Part shown: piece after piece, positions 23,508 through 34,800 of the stretch
Numbering within the stretch: position 1 is the stretch's first letter
How the letters are laid out: every line of letters starts with the position of its first letter
NCBI GenBank assembly: GCA_038496675.1
Contig: CM076661.1
Span: 13,057,226 to 13,121,225 of the forward strand
Direction of reading: 5' to 3'
DNA: 64,000 nucleotides
From: Rachycentron canadum
Taxonomy: Eukaryota > Chordata > Actinopteri > Carangiformes > Rachycentridae
Made by a program: the position numbers and the translations under genes
Notes under the pieces: generated by a model
What the model saw: only the letters and a program-made list of their open reading frames with translations
Database searches by the model: none
What the model was told of the DNA's origin: nothing

Positions 23508-24752
23508 GTCACTTGTTACAACCTTGTTTTTGCTAAAGTGTTCACAATTGGAAAAAATTTTACAGATTTTATGTTACCTAATATTCATATAAAGAACAAA
23601 ATCATTTTGCTTTCACTTAGGACAGATCACACTGTGCACATTTTGACTGGCAGAAGGATTGATTTTGGTAACAGACAGCTACTTAAAAAAAATATCTGCC
23701 CCTGTTGTCCAACTTATTTTATTCCCCAACCTTCACCCTCCCTCAAATTTATCCCATTGCAGACACAAGGGCCACCCCTTGCTCTGACAGTCGCACTTCA
23801 GTGACTCTCCATCAGCCGGATAATTAGCAGCTGGGACCTTGTCATCAGCTGTTGTGGGCCTGGAGGAGCGGGCGGCTGGGCTGTGAAAGGCCAGGCTGCT
23901 CTGGCCAGTGTTTTGGCTACAAAAGGCTCCTCTTTTAGAGCTGGCAGGAGTCCTTACCCCGACCAATCACTCACTCCCACCTCTTTTGACCCCATCCCCG
24001 CCCTGTCAACTAGTGGGTAGTTCAAACACACAGCCTCTCCAACCAGACTCTGATTGAGCGCTGACCCTCTGGACCTTTGAGTCCTTAAAAGCAGCCGGTC
24101 CCATTCAGTGAGCGGGAGCTGCCTAATTGGTAAAAAAGTCACAAGGACGGTAATGGTTAGGTCGCCTCTTGAGGTTGCAGATGTGCTTTAACTCAATTAA
24201 TGTAGAACTTGAAGTATTTGATTTTGATCTTGCTATATCCCAAGTGTCAGGGTTGACCTCTCTTTATCTTTACATAACTAAATAGCTGTAATTTTATTAG
24301 ATGCATTGAGTTTCAGCAACTTTTCCATAGTTTACCACTATTCTACCTGGACTATGATGAGTTACTCACTAACTGTGTTACATTTCTGCCCCATATGCTC
24401 AAGCTCAGTGTATTAAGTTGAATGAATAACTAGCTGATAAAGGGTTAAATCAGAAGATTGTGCCCCACTATTTCACAGCAGCCAGACTCCTCTGAGTGCC
24501 CTCATTGTCTGCTGTTGGCCTCTTGTGCCCCTTGCTGGTCCAAATGCTACATTCTCACGTGGATTTCCACTCAGAAGGCTGACCATGACCAATCCTCTGT
24601 CAATTGGAACCAATTGCTCACACGGCATCCTTCACCTTCTTTTTATGTAGCAGCACAGAGTGGCAGACACCAAGACCTCTCTGCTCTCCCCCTCCACGAT
24701 GATTTGGCTTTAAGGCCCAGTGTGTGTGACTAGCGAACTGGAAAAGGAGAAG

Positions 24753-24776
24753 TTTTTTTTTTTTTTTTTTTTTTTT
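24753..24776 (+). repeat. Poly-T run
   Basis: A run of 24 T bases. It may be the tail of a minus-strand retroposon, but no element body is recognised beside it. Confidence 0.9.
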
Positions 24777-25845
24777 GAAGAGTTGGGCCACTCTAAATCT
24801 CTTCAGTATCCCAATATGTGGTCAGTCTGGCTCCTGAAGTCTGCAGTCACCAGCCTCTCACTGGCAGACTTTGCTTTGTTGACTGAATGGCTTGCTAAGT
24901 AGATGGACTTGTTTTAATGTGTTGCTCTGCCCTGGTGCCTTCAGCCCATAATTTATGGCATTTAATTCTGTTGTGTTTTTTTTTCAAGTCATTAATTTAT
25001 ACTATGATTCTTTATCGTTTACTCTTTTATAAATCACGACAGATTAAAGGAATTAACTTGAAAATCATGTGGGCAAAAATACATTTGTGAAAGTAAAACA
25101 ACAGTGTGTATTATCATAAATCACATTAATACATCATGAGGTTGTATGTGTTAGTGGTTAAAATGATTTTTCACACCAAAAGATATTCCATAACAAAACA
25201 TTTACCACGCTATAAAAACACAACAACTGAAAGCTCACTTCATTGTGTCTCTCAGCCCGACAATGACACCCAGTGGTAGAGCACAATATAACTCATGTTG
25301 GACTATTCAGATCTCTTAAATACAGTTCAATGCACATTTCCTTGATTGAAATAGTTCCACTCAACCACTGCCAGATCATTTTTGCCTATTTAATTCCTGT
25401 CCAGCCCTCTGCTGTGTTATGTGATTCTAGAAATGTTCATCTAACACACCATGTCTGAGGACCAGGCTTTTGTCAGCTGGTGTGGCCTCAGGTGTTTGGT
25501 AGGAGTCCAATTCCTCTCAGCCTCTCTACACCCTCTAAGAGCCAACATTGGTGAGAACACTTGAAGAATGATGTGCAATTAGTAGTTTCCTGTTCTCAGT
25601 CTTATTATTCAACAGCCACATAATAGGATATCTTTGGGTGTTGGAGGATTCTTTTGTGCTAATTTCTATACCAAATATCAAATAATAGAACAGACACTTC
25701 AAAGCTCAGTGATTTAAATCCCTTTGAACTCTTTGTACTGATTTAAAGCTAATTTTTGGATGTTTCCAATCAGTATTGTACAAAGGCTAAATTATAATCA
25801 GATTCACTGCGTCAACAGCAAGTTTTCTCACTTTAGTGTATTGCT

Positions 25846-25866
25846 TTCGCCCGTAGAGGGCGCCAT
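25846..25866 (+). promoter_or_regulatory. CTCF-like motif (candidate)
   Basis: CGCCCGTAGAGGGCGCC contains the AGAGGGCGC core of the CTCF consensus. It lies in the gap between ap5m1 and slc35f4. This is a single motif match by eye. Confidence 0.4.
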
Positions 25867-26784
25867 AAACTCAGTCATGCAGGGAATACATCCTCAACAT
25901 TGTGAGTGCAAGTTGATCTGATGGCACTGCCAACTGTCTGAGGCAGTGACCATCTAACAGTGTATTTTGTTAAAGCAATTTAAGATAAGAAAAGAAAAAC
26001 TCCCAAGGCTATGATTCGTTGAGAGAAATTTGACATTTTTTCCCTTGTTTCATTAGCATCAATAGATGGTGTAGGAGCTGTGTTAGTAATTAATTCATAT
26101 TATATGACCTGATGTTTTAGCCCTGTTCTGATCCAGATTACTAAATGCAAAAGTGCTCTTACTCCAGCTTACAGTCCCAGATCCCTCTTGTTCCCCTTAT
26201 CCTCCCTGCCAGACAGCCTTTGACAGGCTTAGGCCACATCCAACTATCTCTCTGTATTTTACCTCTGTTTTATATACCCTCTATTCCCCCTTCAGCTGTC
26301 CATGATACTGTTTTATCTAAAAACAGTCCCCTGTGCCCAGTTTGCTGGACAGTTCTTTCCGCATGTCATGTTTTTGAGACCTTGAACTCAACCACTCTTT
26401 ATCACATCTGCTGCTTTGCACAGGAGCAGTTTGTTGGGCTGCTTGAGGAGAGACAGAGATTTAGGCTCCAGAAGGCAGGTGGGATCCAGACTTTCTCCTC
26501 TGGTCTCATCCCACAACAGGTCCCTTGCTCTCTTCTCCAGATCTTCTCTGTATTAGGAGCACATACTATTAGAAATAATCAGTAGACCACATTCACTTAG
26601 ACTTCAGTTAGGCTCTGTCCCAGTTGTTAAAATGTTATTATCATTTATGTTCCTACCATTAACCGTACACAACCTTATGTCTTCTTTGCTCTCTGGCTTG
26701 TCGGATTTGAACTTGCTGATGTCGATGAGTCCGTTGAGTTAGAGCTGTCTGGGCCTCCAGAAATCTTCGCTAGAAAAGCCACAG

Positions 26785-26965
26785 AGGAAGAAAGTATCTA
26801 AGTACATTTCTCCATTAGTGTACTTTGAGTACAATTTTGAGGTTTTTGTACTTACATCAGTGTTTCCATTTTATACTACTTATACTTATATTCTTCTACA
26901 TTTCAGAGGGAAGTGTTGTTTTTTCACTACATTTATCATATATGACCCGCTTGTATCATACAATG
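26785..26965 (-). repeat. Teleost interspersed repeat, minus copy
   Basis: Read on the minus strand it has tracts such as GTAGAAGAATATAAGTATAA, repeated AAGTA units and a TACTCAAAGTACA stretch. From memory these match a dispersed family common in spiny-rayed fish. A longer copy in the opposite orientation lies at about 35,850-36,445. Confidence 0.6.
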
Positions 26966-27212
26966 CATTATTCTAGGTTAAACCAATGGTTCCTAACACC
27001 CTTTGGCTTCTGTTACAGATTTTAATTGTTACACTTCTCAGATAGTTTCATTTAAAGTTAAAAAAAAAAAAAATCCAGTATTTTATGGCAAAGAAAGGTT
27101 TAGAGAAAAGCCCATGAAATGAATACAGATTCTTCCAGATTTTGGTTTTGTTTGACCCAGGTTGAGGACCACTGGCTAGAACTACCAAACTTTAGATAAA
27201 ATGCACAATATT

Positions 27213-27330
27213 AGGGCCGGTATGGTGCTCCAATGGTTAGCACCTCACAGCAACATTGTTCTGGGTTGCACGTTTAGGTTATTGTAAATTGGCCATAGGC
27301 ATGCCAGTGAATGGTTGGTTGTATATTTAT
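27213..27330 (+). repeat. Degenerate teleost interspersed repeat
   Basis: The order of words 'ggccggtatggtg', 'ggttagcacctcacagcaa', 'ctgggttgcac', 'gtaaattggcc' and 'gtgaatggttgg' resembles a repeat head found across fish genomes. It is truncated and degenerate, with no coding capacity. Confidence 0.65.
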
Positions 27331-29498
27331 ATATAGGATTTTGAATGCAGGACTAAAAGAGTATTTCTATATTGTTGTGTTGGCACTTTTCCTGAAAGGA
27401 TCAGTCTACTGCACACTTGCAATTGCACACATTTAAACGTTTACAAAAGTGGTGTGCCTTTAAATTACAATACTTTACTTGATTTTTACTTCAGTAAAGA
27501 TAAACATAATAAATACTCTCCCCTATACAGAGGTGGATTGAGAGCAAACCTCTCTATAGAAAGAACCATGACCATCAAGACTAAACTTTTCTTTGTGTCT
27601 GTGGGTGTGTATCTAATAGAGGGGGCTTTTCTGTTCCCTGTACCCTGAAAATAGATCCTACTGAGGGTAAGTCATGGCTATAGACCACCCTGCTTTCCAC
27701 TCCACCGGCACTTTAATCAGATCCACTGGGACAGGAGGAGCCCACGCTCTCAGCTGCCTCCCTCTTTCTGTCTCTCTTTCTTTTCACCCATATTCCCCCC
27801 CTCTCTCTCTGAAGCACTGCTGCACACTTTAATTTTCCTACAGTGTAAAAATGTATGATCTGAATTATTGATGTTATAGATGCACTTCATCTCTTCCGTA
27901 AATTGTCCTGATGCTTTACCTGAATCATTCTGCCGGTGCCTGAGTGTCCTGTCCGGTCGGTTGTAGAAAACTGGTGGACACCCCCATCTCTGCAGTCCCA
28001 GTCCTACAGCAAACATCAAAATTCGTTATTGGGTTTTAAAGAATGCATGAGGCTGGGAACGATGAGACAGTCAGCAGGGATTTTTTAAAAATTATTATTA
28101 TCATGGCAATTTGATTGTCAGTACTTGTGTGACCAATTTGAAGGGCCAGTTGTTGCAGTGCCTGAAGAGAGATAATGATGGGATGTCTGGGTAAAAATCA
28201 CAACCAGTAAGAAACAATAATGCAAAATTATGTCTACCAGAGTCCCAGCACCTTATGAGCATATTATAAACTTCCTATTTGAATCAGGCAGCAAGAATAG
28301 CCTGTCATATGAAATATTCCACTACTAGGCAGATTTTCTTTGCTGTGTTAACCTGGGGTCTTTGGCGTGAGAACAAATGGGGTGAGAACATCATACACAC
28401 ATGCATACAGTGTTACCTAGTATCAAAATCAGTATGGCAACAGAGTTGTGATGGGTAAAAAAAAAAAAAGTCTGAGTGGTTATAAAAAATTGAAGACAAA
28501 CAGGACAAACTGTTACTAACCTGAAAGAGAGGAAAGAAATATTTCCGATTTCAGTGGAGGTAAAGTTGTGTTCCTCTGTCCCAAAGATCCTGATGGCTGC
28601 TCTAGGGTGACCGGCAGACCAGGAAGTGTCCATTGTGATTTGAGCTGCTCCCCCTGTTTTTGCGAACTATTACATGGAGTCACTTTACGCAACCTGGGTC
28701 TGGAGCCTGTGGAGCCCATTGTCCTGCTCGCTGTACCAAAGGCTCACTGAAATACCAACTTTCCCTCCAGTAAAAGTGGGAAGTGAACGTCTTAAAGTTT
28801 TGTATCCGTCTTCAAATTGGGTGTTAATTCATGAATGAGCTCACCTTTTCAATTGCCTCTCATCAGTCACATAGAGGGCCTGTCACAGCAGATCCACTGG
28901 TGCAGGCCTATTCCAAATAGAAAAAGTTTTGGCATCTCCATTTTCAAAACTTAGACTTTGTCCAGAAGCATCTCTTTTTGGTACCAAAATACAAATGCAA
29001 TAAACACTTTTGGTTGTGGTTAACAGAGCTGATGTGTACTCCATCCCTGCCTTCATACTTCACTTTCTCATTATAATGAGCAAGGTTTCTATGGCAACTC
29101 TCCCTACAGGTTAGTCTGTAACTCATAAGCTAATGCTTGAAAAAACCTGTCATTTCATTTTCCTGTACCACCTTCCCTATTGGAAAACCCAGAGGGTTGG
29201 CGAATGAGGTACAGGTTCTTTAGGAAATTGTTAACTGAGTGAAAAATGTGACTCCATCAGTGCTCGAAAAACCTCAGGGGGAAGACAAACACTGTTACAA
29301 AGGTGGGTCATATTGGGTGAATGTCAGGCTGTAGTTTTATGAGCCCCTTCTGTACTTTACATTATATCCCCACTGGTTGCTTGAAAAATCTTTATAGGTG
29401 CATTTTGTCCGTGTTTGGTAGATTATGTGGTTATTATTTCAACAAGGCTGCTCCTTTATATTTTGGTCGCGTTATATTGAATATCATATAGTTTGCTG

Positions 29499-29518
29499 TG
29501 AAAATCATATGATTTTCA
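29499..29518. repeat. 20-bp perfect palindrome
   Basis: TGAAAATCATATGATTTTCA equals its own reverse complement over all 20 bases, with no spacer. The flanks do not extend the symmetry. Its function is unknown. Confidence 0.9.
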
Positions 29519-29724
29519 TAGACTTTCATGTGCAGTGGGTGAATCTTCTTGTCTTGGGTGATCCCATGTATTTTCCTTTGGCACCACCAAGGCTGATATA
29601 CTAGTTTTTAATTAAATTGTACAAATGTTTAAGCCATTGATTTTTATCGTGCCACCATCAGGTCAAAAGTCACCATTTATGAACAAATACATACAAAACT
29701 AATCACGATCACTATAGCATCAGC

Positions 29725-29815
29725 TTTTTATAGCATGCTGATATTAGCAATTAGCTCAAAGCCCTGCAGTGCCTTATTGGGGCCTAACAGAGCTGCTAAC
29801 ATGGCTGTAGACTCG
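29725..29815 (+). repeat. Teleost repeat fragment (GCTAAC-rich)
   Basis: It contains 'agcatgctgatattagca', 'ttagctcaaagc', 'cagagctgctaacatgg' and 'ctgtagactc' in an order I recall from a dispersed fish repeat. Only the 3' part is recognisable. Confidence 0.55.
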
Positions 29816-31423
29816 TGTTTTTATTTAAATTATTTAGTTATGTTTTTTTTTTTGTTTGCTTGTTTTGAGCACTATTGTATCATGTTACTTTTAAAAGTGC
29901 TGATTGCTGGGCCCTCTTTTGCAAATGATGCTGATTGGCATTAACCTGTAATATGACCAGACCTCGATGCAGCATTTTGTAATTCTTTACATGTTCTGTT
30001 TATTATTTGTCTATCTACTATCAAGAATGTCTTAAAAAATCTGTTGTTGAGGCTAAGGCAGTATTTTACATTTATTACATAAGGCCCCTCTCTGATTAAC
30101 TTCTCTTATCAGCAGCTGGGTGCCAAGGACCAACCTGGAATTTAATGTTTCTTTTAATGTTTCTTCTAGTTCATTCATTTCAGTGTGATGCCACCACAAG
30201 ATGCCACCACAACTGTTAAGCTGAAAATGTCATCTCAGCAAATGCTTCATTAGAGGTCTCACCTCACTGACTATAGCCTACTCCAGCATCTGTGTTGGCA
30301 CAGTGGTTTGACTCTTGGGAATGTGAGAGTGTGACTGAGAGAAAACACTGACATATTATTCTACGGATACTGTCATCTTCTCAATCACACTATTTGGACT
30401 AAAAATTCAATTTGCCACCGTGTTATGTAACCCCAGAGAGTCATTCTAACAAGTGCCTATCGCAGTGCTATGCTCTATAGGCAAAACAGTTCCCATGGGA
30501 TTTTTCTATTGCCAGGGAGATAGGCTTGCCTTATTACTACAGATTGTATGTATCTGTGTAAGAGGATAAATTGTAGTCGAAACAATCATTCTCAATCTTT
30601 TTCAGTTTGCTGTGTGTGTGTCTGCGTAAGTGACAGCTAGGTGCAGCACAGAAAAGCACCGCATAATATATTATACTGAGGTGAATTCTGCAAAGTCATC
30701 ACTGCGAAATCAATGCAATGCACTTTACAGATTACTAATAGCCTACTGTATGAGTCACACCACTTAGTTCTGCTAAAAACACTTGGCCATGATACAAGTA
30801 TGGTGCTAACAATAAAAATCTGGCTTGTATATGTTCTTGTATTTATATAAGCCACATTTTGAGTTTTGAAAAAAAGCAAGACCCTAAATCTAGCTACTTT
30901 AACATCAAAATATCGGTCTCAGCCTATATAACCATTTGGCATGTTTTCATGTTGAAGTGGGAGAGTGGATTTGATTGGAACAAAATGCAAGCAGGGCATT
31001 ACAGAAATACTGTAATAATAGGTCCTTCTTCTTATTTAATGTATTGTTCTAAAATAATCTAATCTAATTCAAACATATTAGTATAAGTATAAAATGACTT
31101 TTAGGCTAAATGTTAGCCTATAATATATAGTGTTTTCAAAGCATTAAACTTAATATTATATGATATATTCAACAATGTGTTCATCCTTCATGGGCAAAGA
31201 AATGAAATGAAAATCTAAAACACCTTCCAAAATAAAGTTAAATAACGCATGAAAAAAGTTTTTGCCACTTACACATGGTCCTGAGTTAAACTAGTTATTT
31301 ACTGCAGTGAATGAGGGTTTTCATAAATATTTTATTATAAAACCAAAAGAGCCTGTACATTTCGCATAGTATATTTGCCATTCTTTTATATAATACTATT
31401 CAATAAGACTTAAAATGAATACT

Positions 31424-31429
31424 TTTATT
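31424..31429 (-). terminator. slc35f4: Candidate slc35f4 polyadenylation signal (AATAAA)
   Basis: TTTATT on the plus strand gives AATAAA on the minus strand, about 410 bp past the slc35f4 stop. A second AATAAA lies further downstream near 31,330. Which one is used cannot be told from sequence. Confidence 0.4.
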
Positions 31430-31837
31430 GATACAGCTCTAAATAAATATCATAAATACATATAAGATTGAGCCAAACTGGCCCTGCCAATATTTATATT
31501 CACAGAATACAGTCTGCAGAGCAGGTCAGGGGAGGCTAGTCAGCTCTTGGTTTGGGTGCGTGCGAGGATTGGGACTGAGCATGGCAAGTATTTCAAGAAA
31601 GTAAATAACACTTTCCACCCTTTCAATTAGCAAAATCCATATATGTCCTCTTTCCTCCTCCTATTGTGAAGTCAGACAGAGATGCACCGCTAGGGTGAAG
31701 TTTCAAAGTTCAAGACAATACTTCCTGTCTTCCTGATCCATGTGGATTGGACATCCTGCCACACCCCCTGGGTGGGCAATGGAGGGACATGAGCAGACAA
31801 GGCTTAAGGACTGGACTGCTAACTGAGCTCAGCCATG

Positions 31838-34800
31838 TCATGCCAAAGGAATGGAGACAGTGCCGTTTGCTCGACTGCGGCTTCGAGTGTGGACGCTGGA
31901 CTCTGTGAGCTCCTCACCATGTTCCTCTGACTTCTTGTCTGCGATGGTGGCCAGGAAACGCAGCGTAACTGAGTCCCACTCCTCTGGCAGCAGAAGTAGC
32001 AAGAAGCCCAGGCAGATGATGCAGGTGGCTGCCAGGCGCACCACACTGAAGATCACCTCGTGTTTCAAAACATCTACGGCTACAGCAGGTGAAGAAAGAC
32101 AGGAACAAGAGAGGGAGCCAGAGAGCAGAGATTGTTTGGGAGGGTGGGGGAGAAACAAAAACAAATTGAGATTAATTACATAAAGTAAGATAAACCACAG
32201 GACACTGCGGCTGTAAGGGATGAGTGCAGCAAATGCGGCTTATAATCAGCACAAGCGATCCACTTTATCCGCTTGTGTTTTTGCGGTCTCGAGCTCTGGG
32301 ACAAGTTGGTGTAACCCACTGTCCTTCATACAGTCCATCGTGGTTGAAGAAAATAACTTGTCTGCAGGCATTTAGTGTCGCCTTGGCAACCTGATCCTCC
32401 CTGAGCGAGAGAATAGTTGCAGGGTCTGTTGAAGCACATTGATGATTGGGTTTCCAAGAGGAGAGCTTGCTGTGTAATCGGTTTGCCTTAGTAGCCCTTA
32501 GTGCTGACCTCTCAATAGAAAAGCCAACATGTTCTTTTAGCACATGTTGCTCTCATTTCACAATAATTTTAATTTCCACCTAATAATCAAGAAATAATAA
32601 TCAGTAAGTTAGAGGCAAGAATACTACCTGCATTTCCTGGCACACTGAGCAGTGTCCCTATGGAGATGAGAATAGGATAGGTCAGCACCACACCAACATG
32701 GACCAAGATGTTGAACACTGTAAAAGACAGAAAGAAGTTGAAAACATCCATCCATCTTTCCATTAGGCATAATGTTATCTTCCTGACAGGGTTTCATCTT
32801 GGCTGGAGCCAATCCCAGCTGATCTTGGGTGAGGCCAGGGTACAGCACGTAGTAGAAAACACTGAAGTACAAATGTACATCAATTATAGTAAACTTAATA
32901 TCTTAAGGTGTTGGGGCTTTGGGAAATAGTGAAATTTTTTATTTATATTTAAATTTCTACATTTTATAAACCGAGGCACAGGGTATTGATTATAGATGTC
33001 TGTATTGGTTGTGTACCTTGTGGAGTTTTTGACCACTTGTAGTCAAGAATGTAGCTTTCCAAGAAAACGCCACATGGAGCCTTCAATCAAGAAAATAACT
33101 AACTATAAACTAATAACTAATAATGAAATGAACAGTTAGTTGCGACCATGAAATTAATTCATATGCTTTGCTCATGGAAACACATGGCAGAAACCATGAT
33201 CCTCACACTTCCTCAGGATGTATATGCACTCTCACCCAGCCACAGTCCTGCCAGTCCACACATATATCCCCAGGGCAGTGTGGACAGTGAGCCCCAGTGC
33301 TCTATCCTGGTGAAGTAGAGGATGAGGGGCACACAGGAGATGAAGATGAGGTTGAAGATGCCCATGGTGGAAAGGAAGTGAGCCACCTCTCCAAGGTTGG
33401 CACTGCCCAGGAACATCTTGAATAGAACCTGGACAATGAGGCGAGACAGTCAGTTTATATCTGCAACTAAACAAGTATTTAAATACAGTGCAACGACAAT
33501 CACACAAACTTCAGCCTGTGGTATGCTTGGATGTCAGACCTTATATAGAGCTGATGTTGAGGCTGAGCCCACAGCCAATGCCACACCCACAAAGGAATCA
33601 CCATGGAAACCATCAGCATAGGCCATCATGACGATACCCGTGATAGCCATTATGGCAGCCACAATCTGCAGGTAGAGATTAAGAGCCATAAGTGACATCA
33701 GTATCTCTCAGAGGTCTAAAGAAATTGTGGGTGTTTTCATACAGACCCGAACACCCATGAAGCGATCCTTTAGGACGATCCAGGACAGGAGAAAGACAAA
33801 GGCCTTATGGCAGCAGTAGAGTGCAGAGACGTCAGTGGCAGTCAGTTTCTTCAAGGCCAGGAGGTACAGATAGTTGGTCAGTGTCCACAAGATTGAAAAG
33901 GGTGCTGTCCTCTTTACGAAAAGCTTGAGCGTCATCCCATCCTCACCAAAGAGCTTGCTGCACTCCCTGTTTGAGAGAAACACCACAGGAGTTAAGCAGG
34001 TCATGTCATTCTGTTTTACCTCTTGTAACAGTGTCTTTGGTTATCAGTTTTAGCCTTGCTACCAAGACAACTATGTTTTGAGGATGGAAATGTTGGCTGC
34101 TACGCTGCCTGGTTTCAGCTGGTTTTATTTTGTCCTAATTGAGTCTAAAAGAACAGTCAAGCCTCGAGTGGCCTTTAGTGGAGGTTTTACAATCAACTGA
34201 TACCTGGCTTGATCTTTGCCTGCTTGTGCTACTGAGTTTACAGTGAAGTGGGGATAAACTAGATCTAATAATTGTGGGAATCCTCTCTATTATGTCCATT
34301 ATTTAGCTAAACGAAAATAGCAGTATTTATTTTTTGTGTCTGACTTCACTGACACAGCTGAATGTAAATACCCATTAAAGGAGGCTTCTCTCATTTTCAT
34401 TCCACCACATTCATAATGTGGACAAAACTTATTTTGTGCTACAGTTCCTTTCTAACAGTCACAAGCACTCACCTCCAGCATTAACAAAAATTCTTCTTTT
34501 GTGAATGAATAAAAATTTTATGGGTGAATTACCTAAATTTCTGTATAGGGGTCTGCTTCTCCCGTGTGGTAACCACATGTCCAGAGTAGTAGATGGGGAA
34601 GAAGAGGATGTTCCAGTTGCTGCTGAACCAGGAGATAAAGAAGGGACAGGAGAAAGACTGGAAGGTCAGCTTCACCACCTGTGTGGTGCCCACCCAGGAG
34701 GATGACACACACAGCACCACCAGCAGACCACCCAGCACCTTAAGGGCTGTATTGGTGCAGGTCTGGTAGGATTGGCTCTCCCCGCTGGTCTCACTGCCTG

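Larger units (their letters stand above)
23393..31837. other. Intergenic between convergent ap5m1 and slc35f4
   Basis: These 8.4 kb hold the 3' UTRs of two genes that point at each other, plus repeats at 26,785-26,965, 27,213-27,330 and 29,725-29,815, poly-T at 24,753-24,776, and a complex block at 23,780-24,180. In human, NAA30 lies between these two genes. I searched the visible translations for its acetyltransferase core and found nothing. The longest open frame (26,145-26,585, 146 codons) has no recognisable homology and no splice support. Confidence 0.7.

Noticed and set aside
26145..26585. Plus-strand open frame of 146 codons in the ap5m1-slc35f4 gap
   Set aside because: There is no recognisable domain, no flanking splice sites in phase and no good start context. 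It is compatible with chance; checked specifically for NAA30 and not matching.
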